Shown piece by piece: positions 53,974 to 63,049 of a stretch of DNA of 64,000 nt. The DNA comes from Sphingopyxis sp. Lineage in GTDB: Bacteria; Pseudomonadota; Alphaproteobacteria; Sphingomonadales; Sphingomonadaceae. Positions within the stretch are counted from its first letter, which is position 1. The number at the start of each line of letters is the position of its first letter. The notes under the pieces are model-generated. The model did no database searches. It had not been told where the DNA came from and was given only the letters and a program-made list of their open reading frames with translations. The translations under genes and the position numbers were made by a program. The DNA lies in the NCBI GenBank assembly GCA_016463225.1, contig JAEMRT010000009.1, positions 20,251 to 84,250 of the forward strand, in the 5' to 3' direction.

Positions 53974-55598
53974 GGCTTGTCCTTGCGCAGGACCAGGCCG
54001 TCATATTCACGGCTGTCGAGCAGCGCCTCGACGATCACCGGGCCGTCGGCGGCAAAACCCGCCTCCAGCGCCGCGCGGAATTCGGCCGGATCGCGCGCGA
54101 CGGTCACCGGAACCCCGAACAGCGACGGCCCGCCAATCGTCCCCTCGGCGCGCACCGGCGTGCCATAGATCGGGTTCGATTTCTTTTCCTGCTTGATGCG
54201 GATCAGCGCGAGGTCGTTGTCGGTAAAGATGACGATGACGAGCGGCAGCTTTTCGCGCACCGCGGTCGCCAGTTCGCCTGCGGTCATCAGAAAACCGCCA
54301 TCGCCCAGAACGCAGCAGACCGGCGTGTCGGGGCGGCAGAGCTTTGCGGCGATCGCCGACGGCAAACCAAATCCCATCGCCGACCAGCCGTTCGACATGA
54401 TCTGGGTTCCCGGCGCCGGGGTGCGCCAATGCTGGCCGATCAGATGCGTATGCGCCCCGACGTCGCAGGTCATGATGCCGTCGTCGGGCAGCACGTCGCG
54501 CAGCACATCGAGCGCGGCGCACGGACCAAAGGCACCCTCGCGCCCGGCAAGCTTCGCAAACATTGCCTCCTTGCGTGCGCCAAGCGCCGCCAGATCCCAG
54601 TCCTTGACGTCGACAGGCAGCGCGAGCAGTACATCGAGCGTGGGGGCGATCGCCCCGACCGCGTCGGCGGTCAGCGGATGCACCGCGGTATCGATGTCGG
54701 CGGGCGCGATGTCGATGCTGGCAAGCGCCAGCCCGTCGCGCATCCAGTTTTCATAGTTGAACTCGATCGGGTCATAACCAACCGCGACGACCAGATCGGC
54801 CTCGGCGTGCGTCTGACCCACCATGTCGGACAGCGCGTGAAACAGCACGCCGGCATAGTTGGGATGGGCTTCGGCCACCATGCCCTTGGCCATCGGCGTC
54901 AACAACACCGGCAGGCCGAAGCGTTCGGCCAGCGCAACGACCCGATCCTGCACCCGCGCATGGACAGCACCAAGCCCGATCGCCAGCACCGGCTTGCGCG
55001 CGGCGGCGAAAGCCGCGACCAGCGCGGCGACATCCGCGGCGGCAGCGGCGGGTATCGGATCGGCGGCGACCGGCGCAATCCGCGCTTCTTCCACCGCGAC
55101 CGCGCTCATTCCCTGCGGCAGCCCGACATGCACCGCGCCGGGGCGGCCCGACAGCGCGATCTGCGCCGCCTCGGCCAGCGTGTCGACGGCGGTGTCGGGC
55201 GCGATCCGCATCGTCGCCTTGGTCAGCGGCGCGAACAGCGCCTGATGATCGATCCCCATCTGGATCGTGCGATTGCGCCAGGGCTCTGGCATTTCGTCGG
55301 TCAGCGCGATCATCGGCGACCGGTCGAGCGTCGCGCCGCCGACGCCAGTGGCAAGGTTGGTCGCGCCGGGTCCAAAGGTGCCGAAACAGACGCCGGGTAC
55401 CCCGGTCAGCCGCCCGCAGATATCGGCCATGAAGCCCGCACCGCCTTCATGGCTGGCGAGGACGAAATCGATGCCGTCGGTGGTACGGATCGCCTCCATA
55501 TAGTCGACCCAGCCGCCGCTCGGCACGCCAAAGACATGACGCACTCCCATGTCGCGAAGCGCCGCCACGACATTGCGGGCCACATTGGTCGATTTCAT
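53970..55598 (-). CDS. Thiamine-diphosphate enzyme (acetolactate synthase/2-oxo acid decarboxylase-like)
   Basis: 542 residues from ATG 55598 (GAAGGA ribosome site). Three-domain ThDP enzyme: catalytic Glu51 (ASHEGGAGFMAD), central Rossmann domain, and the ThDP/Mg motif GDGGFLMTAGELATAVREK ... FTDNDLALIRIKQ. It lacks the regulatory partner of acetolactate synthase and lies with an aldehyde dehydrogenase, so decarboxylation of an aromatic or aliphatic 2-oxo acid to an aldehyde is more likely than branched-chain synthesis. The substrate (for example an aryl pyruvate from a transaminated amino acid) is inference. Confidence 0.85.
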   Translation of the reverse strand: MKSTNVARNVVAALRDMGVRHVFGVPSGGWVDYMEAIRTTDGIDFVLASHEGGAGFMADICGRLTGVPGVCFGTFGPGATNLATGVGGATLDRSPMIALTDEMPEPWRNRTIQMGIDHQALFAPLTKATMRIAPDTAVDTLAEAAQIALSGRPGAVHVGLPQGMSAVAVEEARIAPVAADPIPAAAAADVAALVAAFAAARKPVLAIGLGAVHARVQDRVVALAERFGLPVLLTPMAKGMVAEAHPNYAGVLFHALSDMVGQTHAEADLVVAVGYDPIEFNYENWMRDGLALASIDIAPADIDTAVHPLTADAVGAIAPTLDVLLALPVDVKDWDLAALGARKEAMFAKLAGREGAFGPCAALDVLRDVLPDDGIMTCDVGAHTHLIGQHWRTPAPGTQIMSNGWSAMGFGLPSAIAAKLCRPDTPVCCVLGDGGFLMTAGELATAVREKLPLVIVIFTDNDLALIRIKQEKKSNPIYGTPVRAEGTIGGPSLFGVPVTVARDPAEFRAALEAGFAADGPVIVEALLDSREYDGLVLRKDKP

Positions 55599-55662
55599 GC
55601 GCGATCCTTCAAACAGAGCCAGTCTCTGCGACCGGCCTAGGCGCATCAGCCATAAACAAATA

Positions 55663-55685
55663 ATACCGAATAGCCGCGTCGGTAT
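55663..55685. promoter_or_regulatory. Perfect LysR-type dyad upstream of the ThDP enzyme gene
   Basis: ATACCG-N11-CGGTAT lies 65 bp before the start of the operon 55598 to 49861. An 11-bp gap between perfect half-sites fits the T-N11-A class of LysR recognition sequences. GCTATAA 8 bp further may belong to the promoter. The LysR at 48917 is the natural candidate. Confidence 0.5.
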
Positions 55686-55710
55686 ATTCTAGAAGCTATA
55701 AAGCTTGCGG

Positions 55711-56394
55711 TCAGACGAAGCGGTTGGCGATAGCGCCGATGCCGTCGATGCCGCCCGTCACCCGGTCGCCAGCGACGATCCGGCCGACACCCGCCGGGGT
55801 GCCGGTATAGATCAGATCACCCGCCTTCAGTTCGACATAGGTCGACAGTTCGGCGATGATGTCGGCGACTGGCCAGATCATGTCGGCAATATCGCCGTCC
55901 TGGCGCAGCTCGTCATTCACCGACAGCCAGATGCGCGCCGAGGCGGGATGCCCAACCCCGGCGACCGGTCGGATCGGCGACAGGATCGCGCTATGATCAA
56001 AACCCTTGGCCATGTCCCACGGCCGGCCGCCCGCCTTGGCATCGACTTGCAGGTCGCGGCGGGTCAGGTCGTTGCCGACCGCATAGCCAAATACCGCCGC
56101 CAGCGCGTCATCCGCCGCGATATTGGCGCCACCGCTGCCCAGCGCCACGACCAGTTCGATCTCGTGATGCAGGTTGGCGGTGCGCGGCAGCATCGCAATA
56201 TCGGCGGTCCCACCGATCACCGCATCGGCGGGTTTGGAGAAGAAAAAGGGCGGCTCGCGGTCGGGGTCGCCGCCCATTTCGCGCGCATGATCGGCGTAAT
56301 TCTTGCCGACGCAGAATATGCGCCGGACCGGAAACCGCTGATCGCTGCCGGCAATTTCGGCGGATGGCATTGCGACCGGAAAAGCGAGATTCAT
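55711..56394 (-). CDS. Fumarylacetoacetate hydrolase family protein (third copy)
   Basis: 227 residues from ATG 56394 with GAGGG upstream, the short FAH type (fumarylpyruvate hydrolase / acylpyruvase / oxaloacetate decarboxylase-like). Motifs: FCVGKNYADHAREMGG, EIELVVALGSGGANI, YAVGNDLTRRDLQ and LKAGDLIYTGTPAGVG. It is last in the TonB receptor/LVIVD/lipoprotein unit (17 bp after the lipoprotein gene) and precedes the kynureninase 2 operon on the same strand. Confidence 0.87.
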   Translation of the reverse strand: MNLAFPVAMPSAEIAGSDQRFPVRRIFCVGKNYADHAREMGGDPDREPPFFFSKPADAVIGGTADIAMLPRTANLHHEIELVVALGSGGANIAADDALAAVFGYAVGNDLTRRDLQVDAKAGGRPWDMAKGFDHSAILSPIRPVAGVGHPASARIWLSVNDELRQDGDIADMIWPVADIIAELSTYVELKAGDLIYTGTPAGVGRIVAGDRVTGGIDGIGAIANRFV

Positions 56395-56411
56395 GTTACG
56401 CCCTCGTGTGT

Positions 56412-57329
56412 TCAGACCGGCGGATAAAGCACCGCGCGGCACTTGCCCAGATCGGCACCTTCGAGGCCGCTTTGCCTGTCGGCGTTCCACGGGCTGCCCA
56501 TCTTGTCCTCGGGCCGATACCAAAAGCCGTAGAGCTTGTCGTTCGCCGCCACCAGCGTCGCCGCACCGATGCTGCCCTCTTCCTTCGAGAACCAGGCGAG
56601 CCGCATGATCCGGCCGAACACCGTGCCGCGCAACGTGCCGAGGCCATCGTTGTAGCACCCCAATATCTCGTTGCCGCGCTGGCGCAGCATGATCGGCCCA
56701 TATTCGTGCGAATAGACGCCGCTGACGTCTTGGGCCGCTGCGGCGCCGCGCTGTTCGAGGTCACCGATCACTGCAACGTCGGATAGCCGCGTCGCGCCGC
56801 TGCCGGCCCAGTTGCTGTCGATGCGCAGCCGCAGCCAACGCGCCCGGCTTTGCTTGGGCAGTTTGACGATGGTTTGCGCGTCAGCCTTTGCCTCACCGTC
56901 AACGAGCAGCTCGAACGGTCCCTCGGGGCCGGTGGTCGATCCGAGGAGGGCAAAGCGCCGCACCGGCGACCCTTCAGCCGTCTGCGACATCGACCCATCC
57001 TCGCGGACCACGGGCTCGAACCGGCTGTCGATTGCGACCGCATCGATCTTGCCATTGCCGGCGAGTTCGAAATTGAGCGTGTGCGGAAAGCTGATCGTCT
57101 TTTCGGAGAGCCAGCCATAGGCCGGTCCGCCATCGACCAGATTGATCGTGTAGGTCGACCAATGCCGCTTCGCTTCGCCCTGATCGGCTTCGGCGATGCC
57201 ACCCCAGCTGATGTGCAGGATGTTGTTTCCTTCCGGTTCGGCAGCCTTCTCTGCCGCCTTTTCTGCGGGCGCGCCCGAGCATCCGGCGAGGAGCAGCGCT
57301 CCCGCCAACCCAATCTTCCATTCGTGCAT
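56412..57329 (-). CDS. Lipoprotein with discoidin-like domain
   Basis: 305 residues. Lipobox ALLLAGC at residues 10-16 followed by a Lys/Glu/Ala linker, so it is anchored in a membrane facing the periplasm. The first domain (about 45-190) has the pattern of F5/8-type (discoidin-like) beta-sandwiches, with RWLRLRIDSNWAGSGATRLSDVAVIGD. The second (about 200-305: YSHEYGPIMLRQRGNEILGCYNDGLGTLRGTVFGRIMRLAW ... LYGFWYRPEDK) resembles a small lipocalin-like barrel. Ligand binding for the TonB system is probable; the ligand is not known. Confidence 0.7.
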   Translation of the reverse strand: MHEWKIGLAGALLLAGCSGAPAEKAAEKAAEPEGNNILHISWGGIAEADQGEAKRHWSTYTINLVDGGPAYGWLSEKTISFPHTLNFELAGNGKIDAVAIDSRFEPVVREDGSMSQTAEGSPVRRFALLGSTTGPEGPFELLVDGEAKADAQTIVKLPKQSRARWLRLRIDSNWAGSGATRLSDVAVIGDLEQRGAAAAQDVSGVYSHEYGPIMLRQRGNEILGCYNDGLGTLRGTVFGRIMRLAWFSKEEGSIGAATLVAANDKLYGFWYRPEDKMGSPWNADRQSGLEGADLGKCRAVLYPPV

Positions 57330-57352
57330 GATTTCAGTCCTTCAAGATCGAC

Positions 57353-59116
57353 CTAGTGACGTTCGGGCCAGATTCGTTTCGGAGCGGCGAGATGCGGCTT
57401 GCCAAGCAGCGGGCTCGACAGCGCGTAAACGCCGTTGACCGAAAAGGCCCAGATGATGTTGCGGTCATATTCGGTGAAGACCGCGAAGGTCGAATTGCCG
57501 AACGTATATTCGGGCAGCTCGTCCTTGGTCGGGAAGCGCGGGACGAAATAGCCCGCAATGCTCGGTTTCGCTGGGTCTTTCACATCGAAAATCTGGATTC
57601 CGGCGTTGTAGAAGGCGTAGATGGCAAGACCTTTGCGGCCACCCTCGGGCTGCCCCAATCCACCCGACCGCTTCGGCCCGAAACTGCCGCGCCGCTGGCA
57701 GAAATCGGTGAAAGCCGCGCCCGACGGCGGCACCGGCCGCGGGAATTTTGCCGCGACCTTCGGGTTCGCCGGATCACGCACGTCGATCGAGAAAATGTCC
57801 TTGAACGGCTCGTAACAATTCTCGTTCATCGGATAACCGTTCGAGAAGACAAAGCCAGTGCGGTCATATTGGCTGACATCGACATTGTCGAACTCGGTGC
57901 CCGCATAGCTCGGCGGAACGCTCAGGTGGCCCAGGGTTTTCGGCTTGGCCGGGTCGGCGAGGTCAAAGGTGTAAAAGCCCAGCCCGCCCATGCCGCCGAA
58001 ACCGATCCTGCCGCCCGCCTCGATCGGCTTCGTCAGCACAATCGGGTTGCGCGACCCCATCCAGCTCGTCCGATTGCCCGCGCGCGGGTTGGCGCGGTAC
58101 GCGGCCTCGCTGTCCTTGTCGCCCAGCCGCTGCCCCGGCACGCTGATCTGCGACACGAATTTGGGGTCGGCGGGGTCATCCATATCCCAGACCTGATAAC
58201 CGGGCGAATAGAGATAGTCGGGATATTCGGTCAGCGAATAGCTGTCGTCGGGCGCCGCCGACAGCAGCATATATTTGCCGCCCCACCATGTCACCGCATC
58301 GAGCGCGCCCGACCCCTGCTGCTTGCCGATCGGCGCATCGGGATGCCGATAATCGGTCGTCCGCGTCGCGATCAGATCCCACTTGTCGGGGGTCGGGCCG
58401 TTCATCACGAACACCTTGAAACCCTTGAGCGAGTTGTAATTGCGCTGCGCCGCGACCTTGTCCGGCTGGCGCAGCTTGTCGTCCATCAGGCCGAAGCGCC
58501 CGATCTCGTAAGACGCGACCAGCACATTGCGCCGCAGCTTCTTGTTCCAGGCGATGGTGACGCCGCCGAAATAGTCGGTGACGGCCGAGGCGTCCCAATC
58601 CTCGCTCGACCCCTTGCGATCCCAGATGCCGCCCTTTGACCAGACGACCCTGGCGTTGCGCGGATCGGTCACGTCCATGATCCGCAGATAATCGCGGTCA
58701 TGGGTGTAAAGGTACCGCTTGCCGCCAAAATCGACGACGCTGGCCCACGCGTGCCAGGGCGAGGTCACCCCGGGGTAAAAGCCGACCACCTCGACATTTT
58801 TGGCGTAGCTGTTCTGATCCCAATGATCGAGCTGACCGGTAAAATTGGGTGCACTGGTGGTCAGCGGGGTGGCGACGGGGTGGCGGAAGGTGCCGGTCGC
58901 CGGGTCGATGCCATAATCGACATCTGGCACCGGCGGCTGCGGCGGGTTTTCGGGCGTCGCCTCGTGCCATGCCTTCAGTTGCGGATCGACGATGTTGACC
59001 GGGCCGGTCGCGTGCCCACCCTCGCCGCTCGCCGCCGTCAGCGCGGTGGCATAGAGCAACCCCGCGATGACCGCCGCGCCGCCGCCGATGATCCTCACTC
59101 CGCGTTTCATCGACAT
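57353..59116 (-). CDS. Secreted LVIVD-repeat protein
   Basis: 587 residues; a signal peptide ends near TALTAASG (about 31). The mature protein has LVIVD-like beta-propeller blades: YLRIMDVTDPRNARVVW, YQVWDMDDPADPKFVSQI, FYTFDLADPAKPKTLGHL, IFSIDVRDPANPKVAAKF and IQIFDVKDPAKPSIAGYF, each about 50-90 residues apart. Such propellers usually bind surface or cargo molecules. It stands between a TonB receptor and a lipoprotein in the same operon, so it probably helps capture the receptor's ligand. Confidence 0.85.
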   Translation of the reverse strand: MSMKRGVRIIGGGAAVIAGLLYATALTAASGEGGHATGPVNIVDPQLKAWHEATPENPPQPPVPDVDYGIDPATGTFRHPVATPLTTSAPNFTGQLDHWDQNSYAKNVEVVGFYPGVTSPWHAWASVVDFGGKRYLYTHDRDYLRIMDVTDPRNARVVWSKGGIWDRKGSSEDWDASAVTDYFGGVTIAWNKKLRRNVLVASYEIGRFGLMDDKLRQPDKVAAQRNYNSLKGFKVFVMNGPTPDKWDLIATRTTDYRHPDAPIGKQQGSGALDAVTWWGGKYMLLSAAPDDSYSLTEYPDYLYSPGYQVWDMDDPADPKFVSQISVPGQRLGDKDSEAAYRANPRAGNRTSWMGSRNPIVLTKPIEAGGRIGFGGMGGLGFYTFDLADPAKPKTLGHLSVPPSYAGTEFDNVDVSQYDRTGFVFSNGYPMNENCYEPFKDIFSIDVRDPANPKVAAKFPRPVPPSGAAFTDFCQRRGSFGPKRSGGLGQPEGGRKGLAIYAFYNAGIQIFDVKDPAKPSIAGYFVPRFPTKDELPEYTFGNSTFAVFTEYDRNIIWAFSVNGVYALSSPLLGKPHLAAPKRIWPERH

Positions 59117-59159
59117 TCCCCTGTTGGCTCGACCCGAAATAGCATGGCCCCGGTGCGCC

Positions 59160-61541
59160 CTAAAAGCGGAACCGGGCCGTCACGCCATAAGTGCGCGGCG
59201 GGATATAGGTGCCATAGGTGGTGCCGAACAGGTTCAGCTTGCTGGTGTAATTGAGCTCGTTGGTCAGATTCTTGGCCCAGGCGGTCACCTCCCACTTGCT
59301 GTCGGCATCGCGCACCCCGATCCGCGCGTTGAGCAGGATCTCGCTGTCGAACTTGAGGATGGGGGTGTTCGGATTGTCGAAGAAATTGGCGCCGGTATAT
59401 TGGAAATCGCTGCCCGCGAGCAGGACGATCGTGTCGCTGATCGGCTGGTCGAGATTGGCTGACAGCCCGAACGCATGTTTGGGGGTGCGGCGACAGCTGT
59501 TGCCATCGAGATCGGTGCCGTCGTCGTCGATGATCAGCTCGCCGGTGAAGTTACACCGCGAATAGGCGTAGTTGCCCGACACGCTGAAACTGTCGGTCAG
59601 CCGCGCCTGGACATCAAGCTCAAGACCATAAGCGCGCGTGCCATTGGCGGCGTTGAACACGAAATTGTCCGGCGGCAGCCCCGGGCCGGGCGACAGAAAC
59701 TGGTTGGTCTGCAGATTGTCGTAGAGGGTGTAATAGCCCGCCGCATTGATGAAGAAGCGCCGGTCGGCGAGCGCCAGCTTGGCGCCCAGTTCGAAACTGT
59801 CGGCGGTTTCGGGTTCAAACGACACCAAAGCTTCGGCGGGGGTGTTCGCATCTTCGCCGGTCCAGCCGCCCGGCTTGTAGCCTTTGGCATAGCGGGCATA
59901 GAGCGTCACATCGTTGCTCGGTTCGAACCGCAGCGTCGCGCTGGGCAGCCAGGCGTCCCAGCTGCGCTTGTCGGTCACGGTGAAATTCACCGGCGCCCCC
60001 TCGAACGATTCCCCCGACCGGTTGTTCGAATAGCTTTTGCGGTCATAGGCGTAGCGCAGGCCAGCATCGAAGGTCAGCTGGTCGGTCAGGCTGTAGCTGA
60101 CTTCGCCAAACACCCCGATATTGTCATTGTTCGACGTCGTGACCGTGTGATTCGATCCCGGGAACGGCGACGCCGGGGTGCCGCCAAAGGCCATCGCAAA
60201 AGCGAATTCGGTGATCGCCTGAAAATCGGGGAACAGGAAGTTCACATCCTCGGCGCGGCGGATCTTTTCGCGCAGATAATAGACCCCGCCTTCCAGCCGC
60301 AGCGGGCCGCCATCGTCCCAGCGCAGGCGCAGTTCCTGCGAGAATTGCTTCACATCCTCGGCCTTGCCGCTGTCGAAATAGCTGTCGGGGACGGTCGCCA
60401 GATAGGTGCCGAGCCCGGCCACCATCGCCGATGTGATGTCGGGCGCGTTCGTCGCCGGATCGATCGGGAAGTTGAAGAACAGCCCCGACCCGTCCTCGCG
60501 CGCCGCGAGCGAGGAATCGCGGTAGGCGGTCTGCGACGCGATGCTCAGATTGTCGCTCGCCTCCCAGTCGATCGAGCCGCTGACCCCATACATGTCCGAG
60601 TTCTGATAGCCGGTGAAATTATGTGCACCCTTGCGGGGATCGGCATTCTTGAATGGGGCGTTGCGGTCGGGCAGGACAAAGCCGGGCAGGCTGGCAATCG
60701 GCGGCGCGAAGAAGCTGTTGTAGGTGACTTCATTGCTGTCGCCGGGGACGAGGACATCGACCCAGCGCGCGCCGTCGCGGTGCCGCGTGTAATCGGCGGA
60801 CAGGTTGATATCGAGCGTCGCGCTCGGCTGCCAGCGCAGCTGGGCGCGGACCGACTGGACATTCTGATCCTCTTCGTCGCCGCCGCGCGTGTTGATGGCA
60901 TAGCCGTCATGTTTGCGCGAACTGACGACCAGCCCCAGCCCCAGCGTATCCGACACCGGCCCGCGGACCGACGCCGCGACGTCGAGCTTGTCGTAATTGC
61001 CATAGGTCGCCTCGAAGCGCCCTTCGAACGTGTCGCCGGGCTTTTTGGTGACATAGTTGATCAACCCGCCGACGACGCTTTTACCGAAGCGCAGCGCCTG
61101 CGGCCCCTTGAGCACCTCGACGCGCTCGAGATCATAGAGGTCGAGCAGCGATCCGGTGCCGCGCGACAGATAAGCGCCGTCGACAAAGATGCCGACCGCG
61201 CCATCGGCGCCCGCACCCTGAATGTCCGACCCGATGCCGCGAATGAACAATTCGGTGTCGACCGCGCGCTCGGCGCTCAGCTTGAGACCCGGAACGCGAT
61301 AGGCGATTTCAGAAAAATCCTTGATCCCGGCCTGCTCCAGCGCGGCGCCGCTGAAGGCCTGGACCGAAATCGGCACGTCCTGCAGGCTTTCCTCGCGCTT
61401 GCGGGCGGTCACCACGATCTCGTCGTTCGCCGATGCCTCGACAGCGCCAGCGGGTGCGGCCTGTGCGTGGGCCAAGCCCGGCGCCACAAAGGCTGTTGCC
61501 GTGATGAGAAGCGCCCCGCGCATGATCCGAATTGATTTCAT
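59160..61541 (-). CDS. TonB-dependent receptor
   Basis: 793 residues. Signal peptide to about residue 28 (GLAHAQA), TonB-box-like DEIVVTARKREESLQDVPISVQAFSG, plug with YRVPGLKLSAERAVDTELFIRGIGSD and LYDLERVEVLKGPQALRFGKSVVGGLINYVTKKP, barrel ending YGVTARFRF. The VVTARKREESLQDVPISV pattern is the large sphingomonad receptor group tied to uptake of diverse organics. It heads the operon with the LVIVD protein, lipoprotein and FAH gene (gaps 43, 23 and 17 bp). Confidence 0.93.
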   Translation of the reverse strand: MKSIRIMRGALLITATAFVAPGLAHAQAAPAGAVEASANDEIVVTARKREESLQDVPISVQAFSGAALEQAGIKDFSEIAYRVPGLKLSAERAVDTELFIRGIGSDIQGAGADGAVGIFVDGAYLSRGTGSLLDLYDLERVEVLKGPQALRFGKSVVGGLINYVTKKPGDTFEGRFEATYGNYDKLDVAASVRGPVSDTLGLGLVVSSRKHDGYAINTRGGDEEDQNVQSVRAQLRWQPSATLDINLSADYTRHRDGARWVDVLVPGDSNEVTYNSFFAPPIASLPGFVLPDRNAPFKNADPRKGAHNFTGYQNSDMYGVSGSIDWEASDNLSIASQTAYRDSSLAAREDGSGLFFNFPIDPATNAPDITSAMVAGLGTYLATVPDSYFDSGKAEDVKQFSQELRLRWDDGGPLRLEGGVYYLREKIRRAEDVNFLFPDFQAITEFAFAMAFGGTPASPFPGSNHTVTTSNNDNIGVFGEVSYSLTDQLTFDAGLRYAYDRKSYSNNRSGESFEGAPVNFTVTDKRSWDAWLPSATLRFEPSNDVTLYARYAKGYKPGGWTGEDANTPAEALVSFEPETADSFELGAKLALADRRFFINAAGYYTLYDNLQTNQFLSPGPGLPPDNFVFNAANGTRAYGLELDVQARLTDSFSVSGNYAYSRCNFTGELIIDDDGTDLDGNSCRRTPKHAFGLSANLDQPISDTIVLLAGSDFQYTGANFFDNPNTPILKFDSEILLNARIGVRDADSKWEVTAWAKNLTNELNYTSKLNLFGTTYGTYIPPRTYGVTARFRF

Positions 61542-61873
61542 TGTCCGTCTCCCCCAGCGGCCGTCCGCGCTTCGTCTTCGTCAAGAGAAAGCGTCATGTC
61601 CGGCCTGATTGATTTGCCGAGTGGACGTTACTGGCGTTTGTATATCTATATAATAGATTGTGTATCTTCTGATATTCATATTTGGATATATCAAAAGACT
61701 GGTGTTTGGCTTTCAGCGCGGCATCATGCTGGATCCGAATAGCAATTTTCGTGGTTACGCGCGTCAAATAGGCGCGACCGGGAGCAGTCTCGTCATCTTC
61801 CTGCCGTAGCCGATTCACCTTGGCACCCCGCGCTGCGGCGTCCTAAGGCTCATCCGACGATCAGGGAGACTCC
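61542..61873. other. 332-bp divergent promoter region
   Basis: Between the TonB receptor operon and the acyl-CoA dehydrogenase operon. The middle (61636-61700) is strikingly AT-rich for this genome (TGTATATCTATATAATAG, GATATATC), containing overlapping short palindromes suited to regulator binding and promoters. No gene is visible. Confidence 0.55.
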
Positions 61874-63043
61874 GTGCCAATGTCCGATGCCCAGCCGCAA
61901 AGCTATCCCGAAATTCGCGAGGCGGTGCGCCGGTTGTGCGCCGGGTTTCCGGGCGAATATTGGCAAAGGCTGGACCGCGACCGCATCTATCCGACCGAAT
62001 TTGTCCGCACCCTGACCGAAGCGGGTTTCCTGTCGGTGCTGATCCCCGAGGAATATGGCGGGTCGGGGCTGGGTCTGGGCGCGGCAACCGCGGTGCTGGA
62101 GGAAATCCACCGGTCGGGCTGCAACGGCGGCGCGTGCCACGCCCAGATGTACACGATGGGGACGCTGCTGAAACATGGGTCGGCGGCGCAGAAAGCGGCA
62201 TATCTGCCCGCGATCGCTAGTGGTGACCTACGGTTGCAGGCGTTCGGGGTCACCGAACCCACCGCGGGCACCGACACCACCCGCATCCGCACCTTCGCCA
62301 AGCGGGTCGGCGACGACTATATCGTCAACGGGCAGAAAATCTGGATCAGCCGCGCCGAACATTCGGACCTGATGATCCTGCTGTGCCGCACCACCCCGCG
62401 CGAAGATTGCGCCAAAGCATCCGACGGGATGAGCGTGCTGCTGGTCGACATGCGCGAGGCGGTGGGGAACGGGCTGACCGTGCGCCCCGTCCGCACGATG
62501 CTCAACCATGCGACGACCGAGCTGTTCTTCGACGACCTCAAAGTCCCTGCCGCCAATCTGATCGGCGAGGAGGGCAAGGGCTTTCGCTATATCCTGTCGG
62601 GGATGAATGCCGAGCGCATCCTCATCGCGTCCGAATGCATCGGCGACGGCCGCTTCTTCATCGACCGAGCCACCGCCTACGCAAAAGAGCGCGAGGTGTT
62701 CGGGCGGGCGATCGGCGAAAACCAGGGCGTCCAGTTCCCGATCGCGCGCGCCTATGTCCAGCTCGCCGCCGCGTCCGAAATGGTCGACAAGGCGGCGCGG
62801 CTGTTCGACGCCGGGCAGGACGGCGGCACCGAAGCGAATATGGCCAAGATGCTGGCGTCGGAAGCGAGCTGGTACGCCGCCGACATGTGCGTGCAAACGC
62901 ACGGCGGCTTCGGCTTTGCCGAGGAATATGACATCGAACGCAAGTTCCGCGAGACGCGCCTCTATCAGGTCGCGCCGATCAGCACCAATTTGATCCTGAG
63001 CCACGTCGCGACCCACGCGCTTGGCCTGCCCAAGAGTTTCTGA
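61874..63043 (+). CDS. Acyl-CoA dehydrogenase
   Basis: 389 residues from GTG 61874, five bases after AGGGAG; ATG 61880 is the alternative. FAD-binding block LQAFGVTEPTAGTDTTRIRTFAKRVGDDYIVNGQKIWISRAEHSD, MLNHATTELFFDDLKVPAANLIGEEGKGFRY, and C-terminal MCVQTHGGFGFAEEYDIERKFRETRLYQVAPIS. It introduces a 2,3 double bond into an acyl-CoA. Coupled with the MaoC-like gene 6 bp downstream, pointing to a CoA-dependent degradation unit that continues beyond the window. Confidence 0.93.
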   Translation: MPMSDAQPQSYPEIREAVRRLCAGFPGEYWQRLDRDRIYPTEFVRTLTEAGFLSVLIPEEYGGSGLGLGAATAVLEEIHRSGCNGGACHAQMYTMGTLLKHGSAAQKAAYLPAIASGDLRLQAFGVTEPTAGTDTTRIRTFAKRVGDDYIVNGQKIWISRAEHSDLMILLCRTTPREDCAKASDGMSVLLVDMREAVGNGLTVRPVRTMLNHATTELFFDDLKVPAANLIGEEGKGFRYILSGMNAERILIASECIGDGRFFIDRATAYAKEREVFGRAIGENQGVQFPIARAYVQLAAASEMVDKAARLFDAGQDGGTEANMAKMLASEASWYAADMCVQTHGGFGFAEEYDIERKFRETRLYQVAPISTNLILSHVATHALGLPKSF

Positions 63044-63049
63044 GCGGCG

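Noticed and set aside
53970..55598. Annotation as acetolactate synthase of branched-chain synthesis
   Set aside because: No small regulatory subunit or ilv genes are nearby, and it is coupled to an aldehyde dehydrogenase and a kynureninase.
59475..61535. A 686-codon plus-strand open frame
   Set aside because: It is the antisense of the TonB receptor at 59160-61541, with shadow-type composition.
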